Shown here piece after piece: positions 25,227 through 37,191 of a stretch of DNA of 64,000 bases. The stretch's first letter is position 1; every line of letters begins with the position of its first letter. The position numbers were made by a program, and so were the translations under genes. Below the pieces are notes generated by a model. It was not told the origin of the DNA, made no database searches, and saw only the letters and a list, made by a program, of their open reading frames with translations. The stretch covers positions 20,892,370 through 20,956,369 of the forward strand of contig NC_045140.1 of the NCBI RefSeq assembly GCF_008831285.2. Direction: 5' to 3'. Source of the stretch: Nymphaea colorata. Its lineage: Eukaryota > Streptophyta > Magnoliopsida > Nymphaeales > Nymphaeaceae.

Positions 25227-27920
25227 AATACGGTGGTTGGTTGCAAGCTTTACTATTTATCAGACATCTTCTCTGGGCCTCGAAGATATTTATTCAATTC
25301 CTTCATCTTGATAGAGATCGGCGATTTTTTATTTCTAAGGTACGCATCGTCTGGTTACCGTCCTGGCATCTTAACGCGGGGTTCTTGTATGAGTGGGTCT
25401 CCTAATACTCTTGTAAACGACAGTGAGTGTCAATCATCTGGTTCAAGCTGTTGGCACTTACACATAAATTTTTGATAAAATAGAGACGTAAAACAACCAA
25501 AGTGGATGCACTTCCATACGGTGGAACTAAAGTTTTTTTAGACAGTTTCTTTGTTGTGCACCTTGTTGATGCTATCAGTGGGCTGAAATCATTTTCCATT
25601 GACCAAACATGCCGCCTTTATTTTTAGTTGAACTGTTGCTTTTAATGCTGTCATCATAGAATTGAATTGATTTTCCCATAGTGCACGTTAGCAAAATGTT
25701 TTGTGCTGAAGACTGGTTTCATGTTAATGGGAAGTGAATTGAGAGCAAAGCCATTCTATTGCCAGATTAAGTGCAAGCCGCATTTGGTGTTCTCCTTTCT
25801 ATTCATAATGTTAACAGTGAGATGCATGCGATAAATTTGTGGTGCATTTGGCAGCTTGGGATGTGCCTTTTGAAGAAATGTTTACTTAAAAATGATATCA
25901 TCAGCAGGACAAGAAAAAGCTTCTGGTGTAATTGAAGTGTTACTTGAACCTGAGGCTCTCAAAAGAAAAGTATGGAGAAAGCATATAATCATCAGCTACT
26001 GTCAAACAGAAAACAGCTTTCCTAGTTTCCTAGTATTTCTCTTTAATGTACTTTTTGTGGCAAGCTAGGAGATTGACTTGACAAGATGTCATAGTTGGGG
26101 AACTGGTTTGTTACACAATTGCAGTGTCCATGCTCCATGATATGTTTCGCAAACTACCTATCTAGACAATAGCATGCTCATGTAATCTAGCAATTGCTAG
26201 AACAATTAACTGCCTATAAATTAGGACAGACTCTTTTACTCTGTTTGATTGCATGTTGGCTACACCAATCACAAACCGGACATCCTGAAGTACTTTTGCC
26301 CAGGCAATAAAACGTACCCTTAGTAATTTCCTTTTACGTTCAGTTAGTTGATCTGCCAGACAAGATAGTTCAGGAATTTTCAATGAGATTTATCTTACAT
26401 AAAATGGGAACTGTAAATGAATGTTTTCTTCTCAAATATGCATGTGACCTCTATCCTATGTTCTCAAATGCTTGCTAAGGACTTCAAGGTAGCTTACTCT
26501 CTGTGTTCCTCTCTTAAAAACATTCACTGAAGCCTGAAGGCCTTTATGTGATTCAAAATAATTTCTGTTGGAGTCAAAAGGAAAACATGCTATTGAATTG
26601 TTCCTTCAATTTTATTATTTTGTCTATATTCCTACAGTTGATTCTGTAAAAGATATCTGTGGAAAATCCATCTTCATTTGAACAAGGATAATCTCCTAAA
26701 AATTTTCTGTGTTATTCAGTTTAGCTCAATGGCTGAAAAGTCTTGGGGTGCTATGAAAGTCTATGTTACTGTGGTTCCTCCGAGTACACTAAAATAATGT
26801 GGATCAGTGTTGGTGCACAAAGTTCTCTGCATCAGTTTGCTGTTTTAGGTGTCGCTGGTGAATATGCTGAACTTAAAATTAGCAGAACTATACTTCCTTG
26901 AAATAATTCAAACTGTGATTTACTTTCTCTTTGTTTATAAAAATAACAGTTCTAAGTTGCTTTCAGCTGTCTTATCATAATGACTGCAGATATGGAGAAT
27001 TGGGCACACCACCATTTATATCGAATGTCCAATATGACATATATAATGAGATATAGAACATGGGTTAATCATATAATGTTGGAAGCACAACTAAGAAAGA
27101 AACAAAAGGCTCATAATATATAGGAACTCAGAAGCATTACAAAATGAAATAGGAACTTTCTTCAAATTGTAAAGTATTTTGATATTATATAATTGTAAAG
27201 TACTTTGATATTATATAATATGCTACCATTTATGGCTTAGTCCTGTCTCTACGTAGAATTGGTCAACTATAGTGATGATGTAGAAAGAATTATAGCTCTT
27301 TCCGTCTTTCGTTTTTTGTCAGTATATTTTGCTTTATTTAAATTTCCATTTCTAGATTAAAAGCCGGCTTTGGAACCCAAGTTTCAGAATTACTCAGTTT
27401 TCAGCTTCTGAAATGCTTTCCCCAATATGTACAGAAGCAGCCGGTGTTCAGAGTTATATGCCTTTTTTTATTTCCTAGAGCTAGAAACTGTTGAATCTGG
27501 GGACATAATGCTTGTATAATCTTAATTTTTCAATGGAGAAAGGAACTGCCATATCCTTCTGGTTCTGAAATTGAATGTTATATCGTGGTTTGCCTCTATA
27601 ATATGTTTCCTTTATCATTTCTGTTGCTCTATTTGAAATTTCGATGTACTGCATTATCTACAGATTAGCTTCTGTCGCTCTGTGGAGGCACTCGTAAGAT
27701 TATAACTGGCGTTTTACTCCACTTATTTATCAGTTACCATTCTGTACGCATCTGACCACAATTCTTCTTTGAAATGACTCCTAAGTCCTAGTGCATATCA
27801 ATCTCTCTGGACAATTAATAATTCACAAAGCGAAGAATATGGACTAGAACAATCGATAATTCATGGAAGTAGTGTATACTTGAAGGGCGGTTTGTGAAAA
27901 ATGTCGGTTTAGCATCCCTT
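25227..27920. other. Gene-free DNA downstream of the PPR gene
   Basis: The first few hundred bases are probably PPR 3' UTR. Beyond that there are only short AT-rich frames and a small 27-bp direct repeat near 27165-27220. Confidence 0.45.
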
Positions 27921-27923
27921 CTA

Positions 27924-28437
27924 CTTGTCTTTCTGGTGTAAGATATCCCTCCCCTTGCCTTCTGAATGGAGGACGTAAGGTTATGTTCTACGAAAAGTTA
28001 AACTTTTCTCTCTTTCTCGTACACACACACACACACGCATGTACATTTCATGGTACTTGATTGTGCCATCACGCAAGTGTGTATGTGCAGAGTACTTGTC
28101 TTTCTGGTGTAAGATATCCCTTCCCTTGCCTTCTGTATGGAGGACGTGAGATTTTGTTCTACGAAAAGTTAAACTTTTCTCTCTTTCTCGTACACACACA
28201 CACACACACGCATGTACATTTCATGGTACTTGATCGTGCCATCACGCAAGTGTGTATGTGCAGATTTCTTGTCTTTCTGGTGTAAGATATCCCTCCCCTT
28301 GCCTTCTGTATGGAGGACGTACGATTATGTTCTACGAAAAGTTAAACTTTTCTCTCTTTCTCGTACACACACACACACATGTACATTTCATGGTACTGCC
28401 TTGATCGTGCCATCACGCGAGTGTGTATGTGCAGAGT
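27924..28437. repeat. 171-173-bp tandem repeat, three copies
   Basis: Units start at 27924, 28095 and 28268 with CTTGTCTTTCTGGTGTAAGA. Each continues through GGAGGACGTA, CTACGAAAAGTTAAAC, a (CA)n run and CATGTACATTTCATGGTACT to a GTGTGTATGTGCAGA end. Copies differ mainly in CA-run length and a few bases. Frames that cross it on both strands (about 74-111 codons) simply restate the repeat. Confidence 0.93.
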
Positions 28438-28439
28438 GC

Positions 28440-30080
28440 GCATATGCATATACATCTCATGATTTGTCCTTGATCCTGCCATCACTCGTGTTGCTGCACA
28501 TGGTGATAGAGGGTGCATTTGGATACTTTGGACGGCAAGTCCCATGAGAAGGAGAATTCTCACGACAGCCTACAGGGAAAATGACCGAGAAGGAATTTCT
28601 GTCTCCAGATTCTCGTTGCTTGGACAGAAAATTAATTCCTGCGGGTTTTCATTTTATTTCTGATTTTAGTGTAGAATTTAGGGAGAGTTAGGTATATTTG
28701 AAATTCTATTTGGACATAGAAAAGTGGGCATGTCGTGAAGGAGCATGGATCTAAAATTTGAATCTAGGTACTTATTTCAAATAATCATGCAATTTTTTTT
28801 GTCAATGGTGAATAAAGGTACGCATAGATTGGCTTCATCTGGTAAAGTTGGCACTATTTTCGTGGATGATAACCAAAACATAACCCCCTTCATGTTAATA
28901 CGCGGTCCAACCTGAGATCCAATCGTAATTCAGATTTTTGCAGGGATCAGTTTTTTATTTTTCTCGTCCGATCAAAGAATCTTTTCCGTCTTATGCTGGG
29001 TCAATTGGTGCTCGGATAGGATATATGGTACCAACAACCGCATACTGGTATCTAGTTCAAGGGGACAGCTAGATTTGATTTGTTTTTATCTGGTTGAACT
29101 TATCCACCATGGATGCCAGCAAGAAATATATGTGTTTGTTCGTCGTTTTAACTAGTTGTTGCGACAGTCCCCCTCGGCGTAAGGCTCAAAAGTGACTATT
29201 TTCTTGTTGATATTGCGACTATTTTCTTGTTGCTTCATGATCACGTATCTGGCGCCACCTATTCCTCTGCCTCCCCAAAAACACAGTCATGGAGAAATGG
29301 AAGAGAATTCCATGAATCTTACTAATGAAATCTACAGATCCACTTCGATTTCGAGAAATCATGAGTTTTTTAGCAAATTGATGTTGTGGCTATCAAACTG
29401 AAAGCCTTAGATACATGACTAAATTCACTGCCATACTTGAGATGTTACAGTAATGCAATGAGCAATGACATGACCTACGATTCAGAAGAGCGGTCGGCAG
29501 CAGACGCCATTCGCCTGGTAGCAAACGTCGGTAATCTGTCCAATTGCCAACAACTGGTACGTGTCTACCTCACCTCATTCTGACATTTGGAAAAGACAAA
29601 AATGTCAAACCGAAGAGTAGGCCCAAATAAGAGGATCCTACTGCCCCAAGAATTGGGGGAGTTTCCTCTTTTTTCTTTTATTTATTATTATTTTTAAATT
29701 CCCTTCGTTTATACACGCCGAAGAAGAATTCGGAAAGAAGGAGCTTTGTTGTCAACGTTCCATGCAACGCGCAGGCTCAAACAAATCGTCTACATGTAAT
29801 CTTCAAAAATCTTATTTAGTATAAAAAAATTGCAAAATTGTTTTATGATCTCTGTCAAAAAATTTAAAACTATAATTCGATACCATAATGAAAAAAATTC
29901 CTACATTTACCCCTAATCCTAAGGGGCATCTGTATCAGTCATGTTTCTTATTACAGAACGTTCATAAAGAGTATCCATATCCTCTACTTGTATGTCTCCT
30001 AGCTGCTCCCTGAATCTTTGCGTTCCACCTGCCCGGAGCAGCCACTATAGCAACTTTGTCTTCACTTTGTTTGAATAGTG
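28440..30080. other. Gene-free DNA
   Basis: Nothing recognisable. A GAGGGTGCATTTGGATACTT word near 28507 resembles a MITE end, but no partner end was found downstream. Confidence 0.4.
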
Positions 30081-31440
30081 TTTGCAATTTTCAAGAGGAA
30101 ATAATATTCAGCATCCCATCGGTGGGATGGGCCAGCTGAGTAATGCCCCTTCCCGCTTGAATGGTCTCCCCTCTGTTATTTTTAATCAAAAAGACCAACT
30201 TGTGCCCATTCTTCCAAAGAAGTGCACCACTGTTTGCCGCCGCCTTACAGAGAAATGCATCCATTAACAAGCCTCTTCTTTATGTCGATTAAACCAGTTA
30301 TTAGTGCCGCTGACTACATTCAATATGTCTATTGCCCCCACTAACATATCTACTGACATTTGAGTCTGTGTCCTGCATAGTCCTGTTTCTAAGTTAATAC
30401 AAATGCCACGTTGTGATAGACAAAGAAATGCAGCATATCTTCCACATCCATTTCACCTTGATTTTCCCCTCCCATCATCAGCGTAAGGCCTCCTTAACAC
30501 TATTCCAGTTAGCAATTTTAACATCAAACTTAGTACCATTGAACTTTACAGCAATTCTTCGCCCAGACACTATTCGGCGTGCGACGCAAATTCCAGATAT
30601 GAACACCATTTCGCCTTTGGAATCGCATCGTTATTCCACACATTAAGATGGTTCCTGCAAATTTCACTCTCATGCTGATCTTCCTCAGAAATGATCACAT
30701 AGGGATGTCCTTCGAGTTCTTCTTTCGTCTCCTCCATTTCCTTTGCATCTCTCTTATGATCTCCGCCCAAGATTTTAACAAAGAGAGTCTTCCCGTGTGG
30801 TCGCTCACCCCATTCAATTGATTGGTCTCTGTTTCTGTATGTTCCCTTGTTCAAATTAGGGACATCCGGCCTCGCGTCCATGACGTCACGATATCTTTAC
30901 GGTCAAGGATTAGGCTCTCACGGTGGTGGAGGGCAATCACCCCCTCCCGAGTGTCTTCATCTTGCTGGATCTCCATGGCAGCGGCTTATCTCGGCGCCAT
31001 GTCCAGGACATGAGGACTCACCGAAACCCTCGCCAATGTTGTGATGAAAGTTGTCACTGCATGCTCCCCATATAAACTGGTTGCTTCAGTTTCGTAAAGT
31101 CGTGCATTATTCGTGTGTAGGTCACATATTCTTGTTTCTTCAACAGCATGACTACTGTCATGAGAAGCAGTAGGACGCGTCCGGGTTGCGTGTGTCTGTG
31201 TGTATAATCTGAGGCGAATGAAAGGAAGATAGAATAATAATCTCTTCCATGAATGCTTATTCATTCTTTCGGTGCTCTCCTCATTACATACTGTAGATTT
31301 AAATGCGCGGTTGTGATCGTGATTTGTTTGTCGGTCTCTAGTCATGGGTCCTCTCCCTGATTCACGGGCACCAAGAGCTCCATTTAACTCTTTCCTTTTT
31401 AAAAATGCATCCTGCAACTCGAATAATCGACAACCCAACT
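30080..31440 (-). pseudogene. Unidentified coding-like remnants, possibly transposon-derived
   Basis: Several minus-strand segments look like broken protein-coding DNA: a 150-codon frame at 31438-30986, a 103-codon frame at 30881-30570, and, farther along (30290-30090), a stretch of one frame reading KAAANSGALLWKNGHKLVF. The middle segment is charged (KEMEETKEELEGHPYVIISEE). They share strand and approximate order but are in different frames with stops between. I do not recognise any domain. A decayed retroelement gag or ORF1 is one possibility; chance is another. Confidence 0.3.
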
Positions 31441-31877
31441 TTGAGTCTGAAAATAAACCCGTCTCGAGCTCAGCTCGATTAGGCTTTTGAGTAAAACTTG
31501 TTTAGAACGTTTAAATAAAAGTTCTTTCATGCTGTTGGTGTGCTGGGTTCCTTCCTTGTCTTTCAACACTAAGAAAACTTTTTCAATGCTTGGCAGTTGG
31601 CTTGTCTTTTTCAGCCCGGTGCTTGTAGTTCTGAGGTCAGACTGAGTCGAGTCATGATGAACTCAAGTTCGAGCCGTCAAGCCTGTTCAGAAATGAGTCA
31701 AGTTCTAGCTTCTCCAGCTGGGTTCAAACTTGGCATATGAAAAGCCCTAGCGGCGGATTTGTTTGACTGCTGAATTAGGCGACCCAACTAAGATCTCTTC
31801 ATTACAGATTTGTTTTGACTGCCGAAATATTGGGTGGCCCCAACGAAGATCTCCTGATTATGGATAGAGATTGTGGA

Positions 31878-31879
<2 letters not shown>

Positions 31880-31931
<52 letters not shown>
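31880..31931. repeat. (AT)n microsatellite
   Basis: About 26 uninterrupted TA units. Confidence 0.96.
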
Positions 31932-31935
<4 letters not shown>

Positions 31936-34900
31936 CATAATATGATCTGGGTGTCTTAAATGGGAGATGGGCAAACAAAAAGATCAGTGGCATCTTTTAG
32001 TACCCGCCATATTTTTAGGTGCAATTTATGCACATGCCACAGTTTTGGACTTTTCTTGTTTTTAATTTCACCAAATGTTTTCCAGCGTCTGAAAAATCCC
32101 CATCTTACAAAGAAACCGCGTTAGTTTGTCTTTTCAGTAAAGAAAGATTTTTAGAGACACAGCAATTAAAGGTTTTGACGTTCATGAGAAAATACATAGC
32201 ATCTCAATACTGCTTCCACATCGTTGGAAATATCCCTGAGTTTTTCCATATACGATTTGAAGCATTCAAAGATTCAACTGTCATTTCACTTGTTAATTTA
32301 GTAAAGCAGTACCATCTTGTCCTCTAGAAGACATAAGAAATATGCCCAACTTCGAGAATCTACCTAGTCTTTCCTTACTCTCAGCATTAATAAAAAAAAA
32401 AAATTCCTCACTAATTTAAATACCAATGGAATAATGAAGAACATGGATATAGTGAAACATGTACTAGTATCATTGTGAACTATTGTGCACAGCCAGTTGA
32501 AGGTAGAGATGACTTTGTTTAATGTACAAATCGTTACTGTTTATTAACAGGGCAAAAGTTAGGTGCATTTTAATAATATCAAGTGGTCAGGCGCCTCGCC
32601 GGTTATCACCAAACCTTCAGGTATGTTTGCAAGAAGTCGCTGATTTAGCAGTAACTTTTATTCACGGTGCAGTATTTTACTGTTCAATAATTATCTATTG
32701 ACATTAAACTCGATTTACCCCTTTGTGCATATTTAGAATTACCCAATACTTCAATAAAGTCAGGAACCATATTCTTTTCTTCATTTCAAAAGGAAGGAAA
32801 ATGAATCTGCCGAATCTGTTAATAAGCTAGGAACCAAGGTGCAAGGTAACGACCACTTCAAGTAGTGAATTGGACCCACACGGCCTGTAGAAGGTTGTGA
32901 CTCATCAGTTGTCACATGAACCAGACTGAGTTCTCAAGATCTTGGCTTGTAAATTGTAATGCCAGAGTTCTAGACTACCATCTCACACGTGTTGAGCTTT
33001 TCACTTTTTCGAAATTTTTAGGACCTCGAGAACTTTTATCTAAATTGTTTGAATCTGGAGAGCAGCAGTAAAACCCCCTGTTGAGTGTACCTCCCTTTAA
33101 GATGCCAAAGACCTTGCAAGCTTGTTCCTGCAACTTTGGTTAATTGGGTATCCAGTGAGGGAATGATACGTGAGAACCGTCCAATATTAATGTTGCATGA
33201 TGAATGGCCCACTTGATGGGTCTTCAAATAATGCGTGCTGATCCGTATCTGTTCATATATGGAGACACGGACACAAACCTTGGTTGTCAATAGCAAATAA
33301 TTGTACTCCCCCTGTTCACAAAGTCCAACCTTCCTTGCCTTGTGCAACCAAAACTACTCCAATTCCAAGGTATGGTGGGTGGGCAAATCCTTTCTTTTTA
33401 TAATATTTCACCCTGTTGCTTAACTATTGCTATCTCTTTTTCGTTTGTTTGCAGAGGCAGAATATTGTCTTTTGCTGCTGCTGGCTTCTGCTATGCTCTC
33501 TCTCTCTCTCTCTCATGAATTGAATTGAATTGAAAAGCTGCAGATGCTCTGTTTGTGTTTTATTAACGCTTAACCTCTGAAGCTCTGCACATGAAACGCT
33601 CCTGCTACTTGCCTCTCCATCTTTTGCAACTCTACCAATTAAGAGTAGCTAGCCCCACACTAGGTGCATTTAGCATCAGCATCTTATCGTGTTCATTTTT
33701 CTTGGCACACACAGTTGCCTGCGTGCCTCCCTTGGCTAGGTGGGGCAGGTTGCACCTGCCAGGATGGCTTGGCTTCATGAAGAGCTCTTGACCGCCATAT
33801 GTGGTCCGACCATGCAGCCGAACCATCCTTTTCTGAAAACTATCTGGCACGGCCAGGCATTTAATGGATGGTCCAAACCCTTATTGTGCCGTAGGGATCA
33901 TCCCACTGTGTGATGGTCGAGCCAAAGATCGCCCAAGACAAACAGGATTGCTGTTCATCAATTGACCTTCTTTGCCGCCACCGCTTCCCATGATAAACGA
34001 AAGTTAATGCGTCTCATCATCGCGTTTAGAAACAATCTCCTGACTTCTTGACAAAGCAGATGGGATTCATGATAAGGAAGTGTAACAATCTTGTCTTCTT
34101 GACATAAGTATTTTAGTTTGGTCTGGATTAAGTAGTATGTTTGGCTTGTAAAATACCACCAGTTGAAGCTAGTAATTAGCTACCTCAAACCTTTCAAGCA
34201 GGTACAGAAATTTAATGCAGAAGCTGTGTGAAATTTGCTGTATGGTTGACTCTCCTAGAGAGCCAAGAGAGGCAGCTAAGAGGTTTTACAGCGAAGGGAA
34301 ATTGAAAAGGACATGGTAAACATGTGCCACTCAATTTGTCAAGTTCTGTCTATGGCGTCTGGTTGTTTGCTCCAATTAAAAAGAAAATAAGAAGAAGCAA
34401 CGTTATTAGCCAGCAATTAGAAACAAGCCAGTTACTGTATCAAGGACCCTACCCATTAGTTGTTATTTGACAATTGCATGTTCAGTGGATCACAATTATT
34501 TTAGACATTGGTATAGCTGTAATTTGACTATTGATCTTTCCATGTTGGCTAGCAATTTGTTTGATGCAATTATTGAACAAAAATTATCCATAATTTCAAC
34601 ATAAGTTTTGGCCAGTCGTTCCCAGCTGGTTGGATCAACATTGTCAGAAACTTAATATTCTCCACCCCCCCTCCCCCCCCCCCCCCCCCCAAAAAAAAAG
34701 AACTCTACTCTGGGATTGACATTTTTTTAAATTATTTTTGATCAGTTTTCTCCTCTCCAAATTCATCTTTAGATTCTATGTGAAAGAGGATTTGGTTGCT
34801 CCCCCTTGGCTATCTATCCTCTAGTGGGCGGCTTTTCTTTTGAAGAAAGTGCATGTTTGCTTTCAATCCCACGTTTTCGTCCAAAAATGGCTCAAGTTTG

Positions 34901-36398
34901 AACAGAAAAAAAAAATCCAACCAGTGTGAATTCAACAAGCATTTCGAACCGTAATGTATTGATCAGGAAAAAGCCGCGGATCTGTGCCGACAAGATCAAG
35001 CAGCTCGACAATCGACTGCGTCATTATTGTTCAACTTGAGTAGTTGAAAGGCTGGCCCCCAAAAGACTGTCAGGTCGAGACAAGACGCTCTGGTTCAGTC
35101 GTGTGCAGCCAAGGCAATCAGAAGGATACGCATACGCGTAGAGAAAGAGTATTCCGAGGAGTACACTAAAATTTCACAAGTTCAGGCAAGAAAAGGCTAC
35201 TGAAACTCGTCTCTAATTTGATTCTGTGGTCAGGCAATCCATTCATAAATCGCCAGCAGGTTCTGAAAGTAACTGTACCTTTAGCACTCAAGTCAGTACC
35301 TCTTTTATTTTGTTGTAAGAAATTGTCATTGTTGTGAACTTATTTGCCGGTCTGGAGGATTTCAGACACCATTATTGAACCTCCAACCTTTTACCGATTC
35401 TCTCTCCCCTCAAAACTGAGGCGAACGAAAGGGAAATTCGTCTGCCGAAAGCTAAAAACTGAGACATAAATTCGAATAAATCTTAGATACATGAAAACTG
35501 TGACAGCAAAGTTTTTGGCAGCATTGGACCTAACGTGGGTACCGAGATCACTGCCACATTGCTGCGTGAAAAAAGTTGAATCGCCTTCAAGTAAACAGTT
35601 CACTAACTTGCCATAATAAAGTTCACAGGAGAAGGACCTTAGCTTCATTGTTACAGAACAGATTGAGCAAAAAGAACGAAAACCCCTGATTGAAAGAACT
35701 TGGTAATTTTTGCTAATGTGAAGCTAGTGCTGCGGGATGTCCAAGCTTCCACGATTTCGCCTCACAGGGCGTGCATTTGGACCAGAAAACGCAGGTGAAG
35801 GAGAAGGAAATCTGACGAATGAGCAAGCGGTGGATAAAAACTTTATACTGCTTGTTCATTTCTCTGTCATCTACATCGTCAATTTTATCTAAAGCCCCAA
35901 GAAAAGCATGGTCCACCTGCAGGGAAATGGACTTGACCAAGTTGAGAAGACTACAGTTGTAAGGAAAGGTACTTCCTCATGATTTTTACCCAAAGCTAAG
36001 ACCGTTTTTCCCCTTCTTCGCAAACGTTGCCCTGCCTTCTTCATGTACAGTATAGTCCTACCAATTGATAAAGGTTTTGATGGTTGAAATGCAGTAACAG
36101 TAAAGCAGATTCCCAACAGTGAAAATATAAGCACTTAACCATTTAGCGGGACCATCCTATGAGTTGCTTCGGTACTATGGTATTCAAAAATCACGAATTG
36201 GCTACACGTTGGGATGAGGGAGGAGGAAGCTGCCTTGAGTTAGGTAGATGCTTTGCGAAATGAGAAGGCAACTATTGATGGTGTTCACGCATGCCATTGG
36301 ACGAAGCCCATGACACTTTTATTGCGAAAGATACAGGTCCAGGTTACGTCATTCACTTATAAGGGACCCATGTTGCTGCGGCCAAGGCCTTCCCCACT

Positions 36399-36401
<3 letters not shown>

Positions 36402-36431
<30 letters not shown>
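36402..36431. repeat. (GA)n microsatellite
   Basis: About 15 GA units. Confidence 0.95.
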
Positions 36432-36434
<3 letters not shown>

Positions 36435-37191
36435 GAGTTTTCCATGGATGGAGCTCACGCCACCACGTTCATAAATGACATAATTTTGTTTTCCTCCAAA
36501 AGCTCTAATCCCAATGAATGATTCTCCAGTTTCCCTTGAAAAAGCAAAAAAAATTTTGATGAATCCACCACAGTTTTCTAATCTTATTGTGGATAATCTG
36601 CAGTGCGCTATGTCGGCAGTACAAAAACAATGGCCCTGTGAGGTTTGGTTCAAGATGTGCCAGCCAGAGATCCACAGATCTGAGGGACTACGGATTCAGT
36701 GGTCGGATTTGGGAATGGGTGGGAGAGCTTGTGTCAGAGATACCATTGTTGCAGAACAATACAAGCGTCAACATTAGGATGAGCTCTGCGAACTCAGCAC
36801 AGTAGCCCCTAAAGCACGGCCGTTTTAAATGTTATACCCTTTTCTGCAACGTAGAATTTAGATATCCTAATTCAAAAGATGGGTAATTGAATATTGAAAA
36901 TCTTGCCCTTTTTTCACCCTTTGAAGGCCATAAAGTCATTTCCTTATGGTTTCAGTACTGGTCAAAGGATGGGATTTACCAAGCCGCAGAGCAACAGTGA
37001 GAGAATTGCTAGTTGGCCGAAAACTTTGAAAAAAGAAAAAATAAGAGGCATCCTTCTTCTCACACAGTAAATAAAATGTAAGTTTGAGGGGCAAAGAATA
37101 TGCTACCAGAAAAATTACATGTACATGACAGAAGAATTATGATTGCTAGAGGGAAGAGAATAATATGAAAATGGCTTGAAACAGTACTCCA

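Larger units (their letters stand above)
31441..37191. other. Long gene-free interval
   Basis: No gene was recognised. At 31450-31720 there are CTCGAGCTCAGCTCGA-like words common in plant dispersed repeats. Simple repeats lie at about 31880-31931 (AT), 33495-33514 (CT), 34664-34691 (a C run followed by A) and 36402-36431 (GA). Frames up to about 100 codons at 32019-32327 (+), 33036-33347 (-) and 36357-36653 (-) carry no domain I know. Confidence 0.4.

Noticed and set aside
28507-28560. GAGGGTGCATTTGGATACTT as a MITE end
   Set aside because: No inverted partner within the next kilobase.
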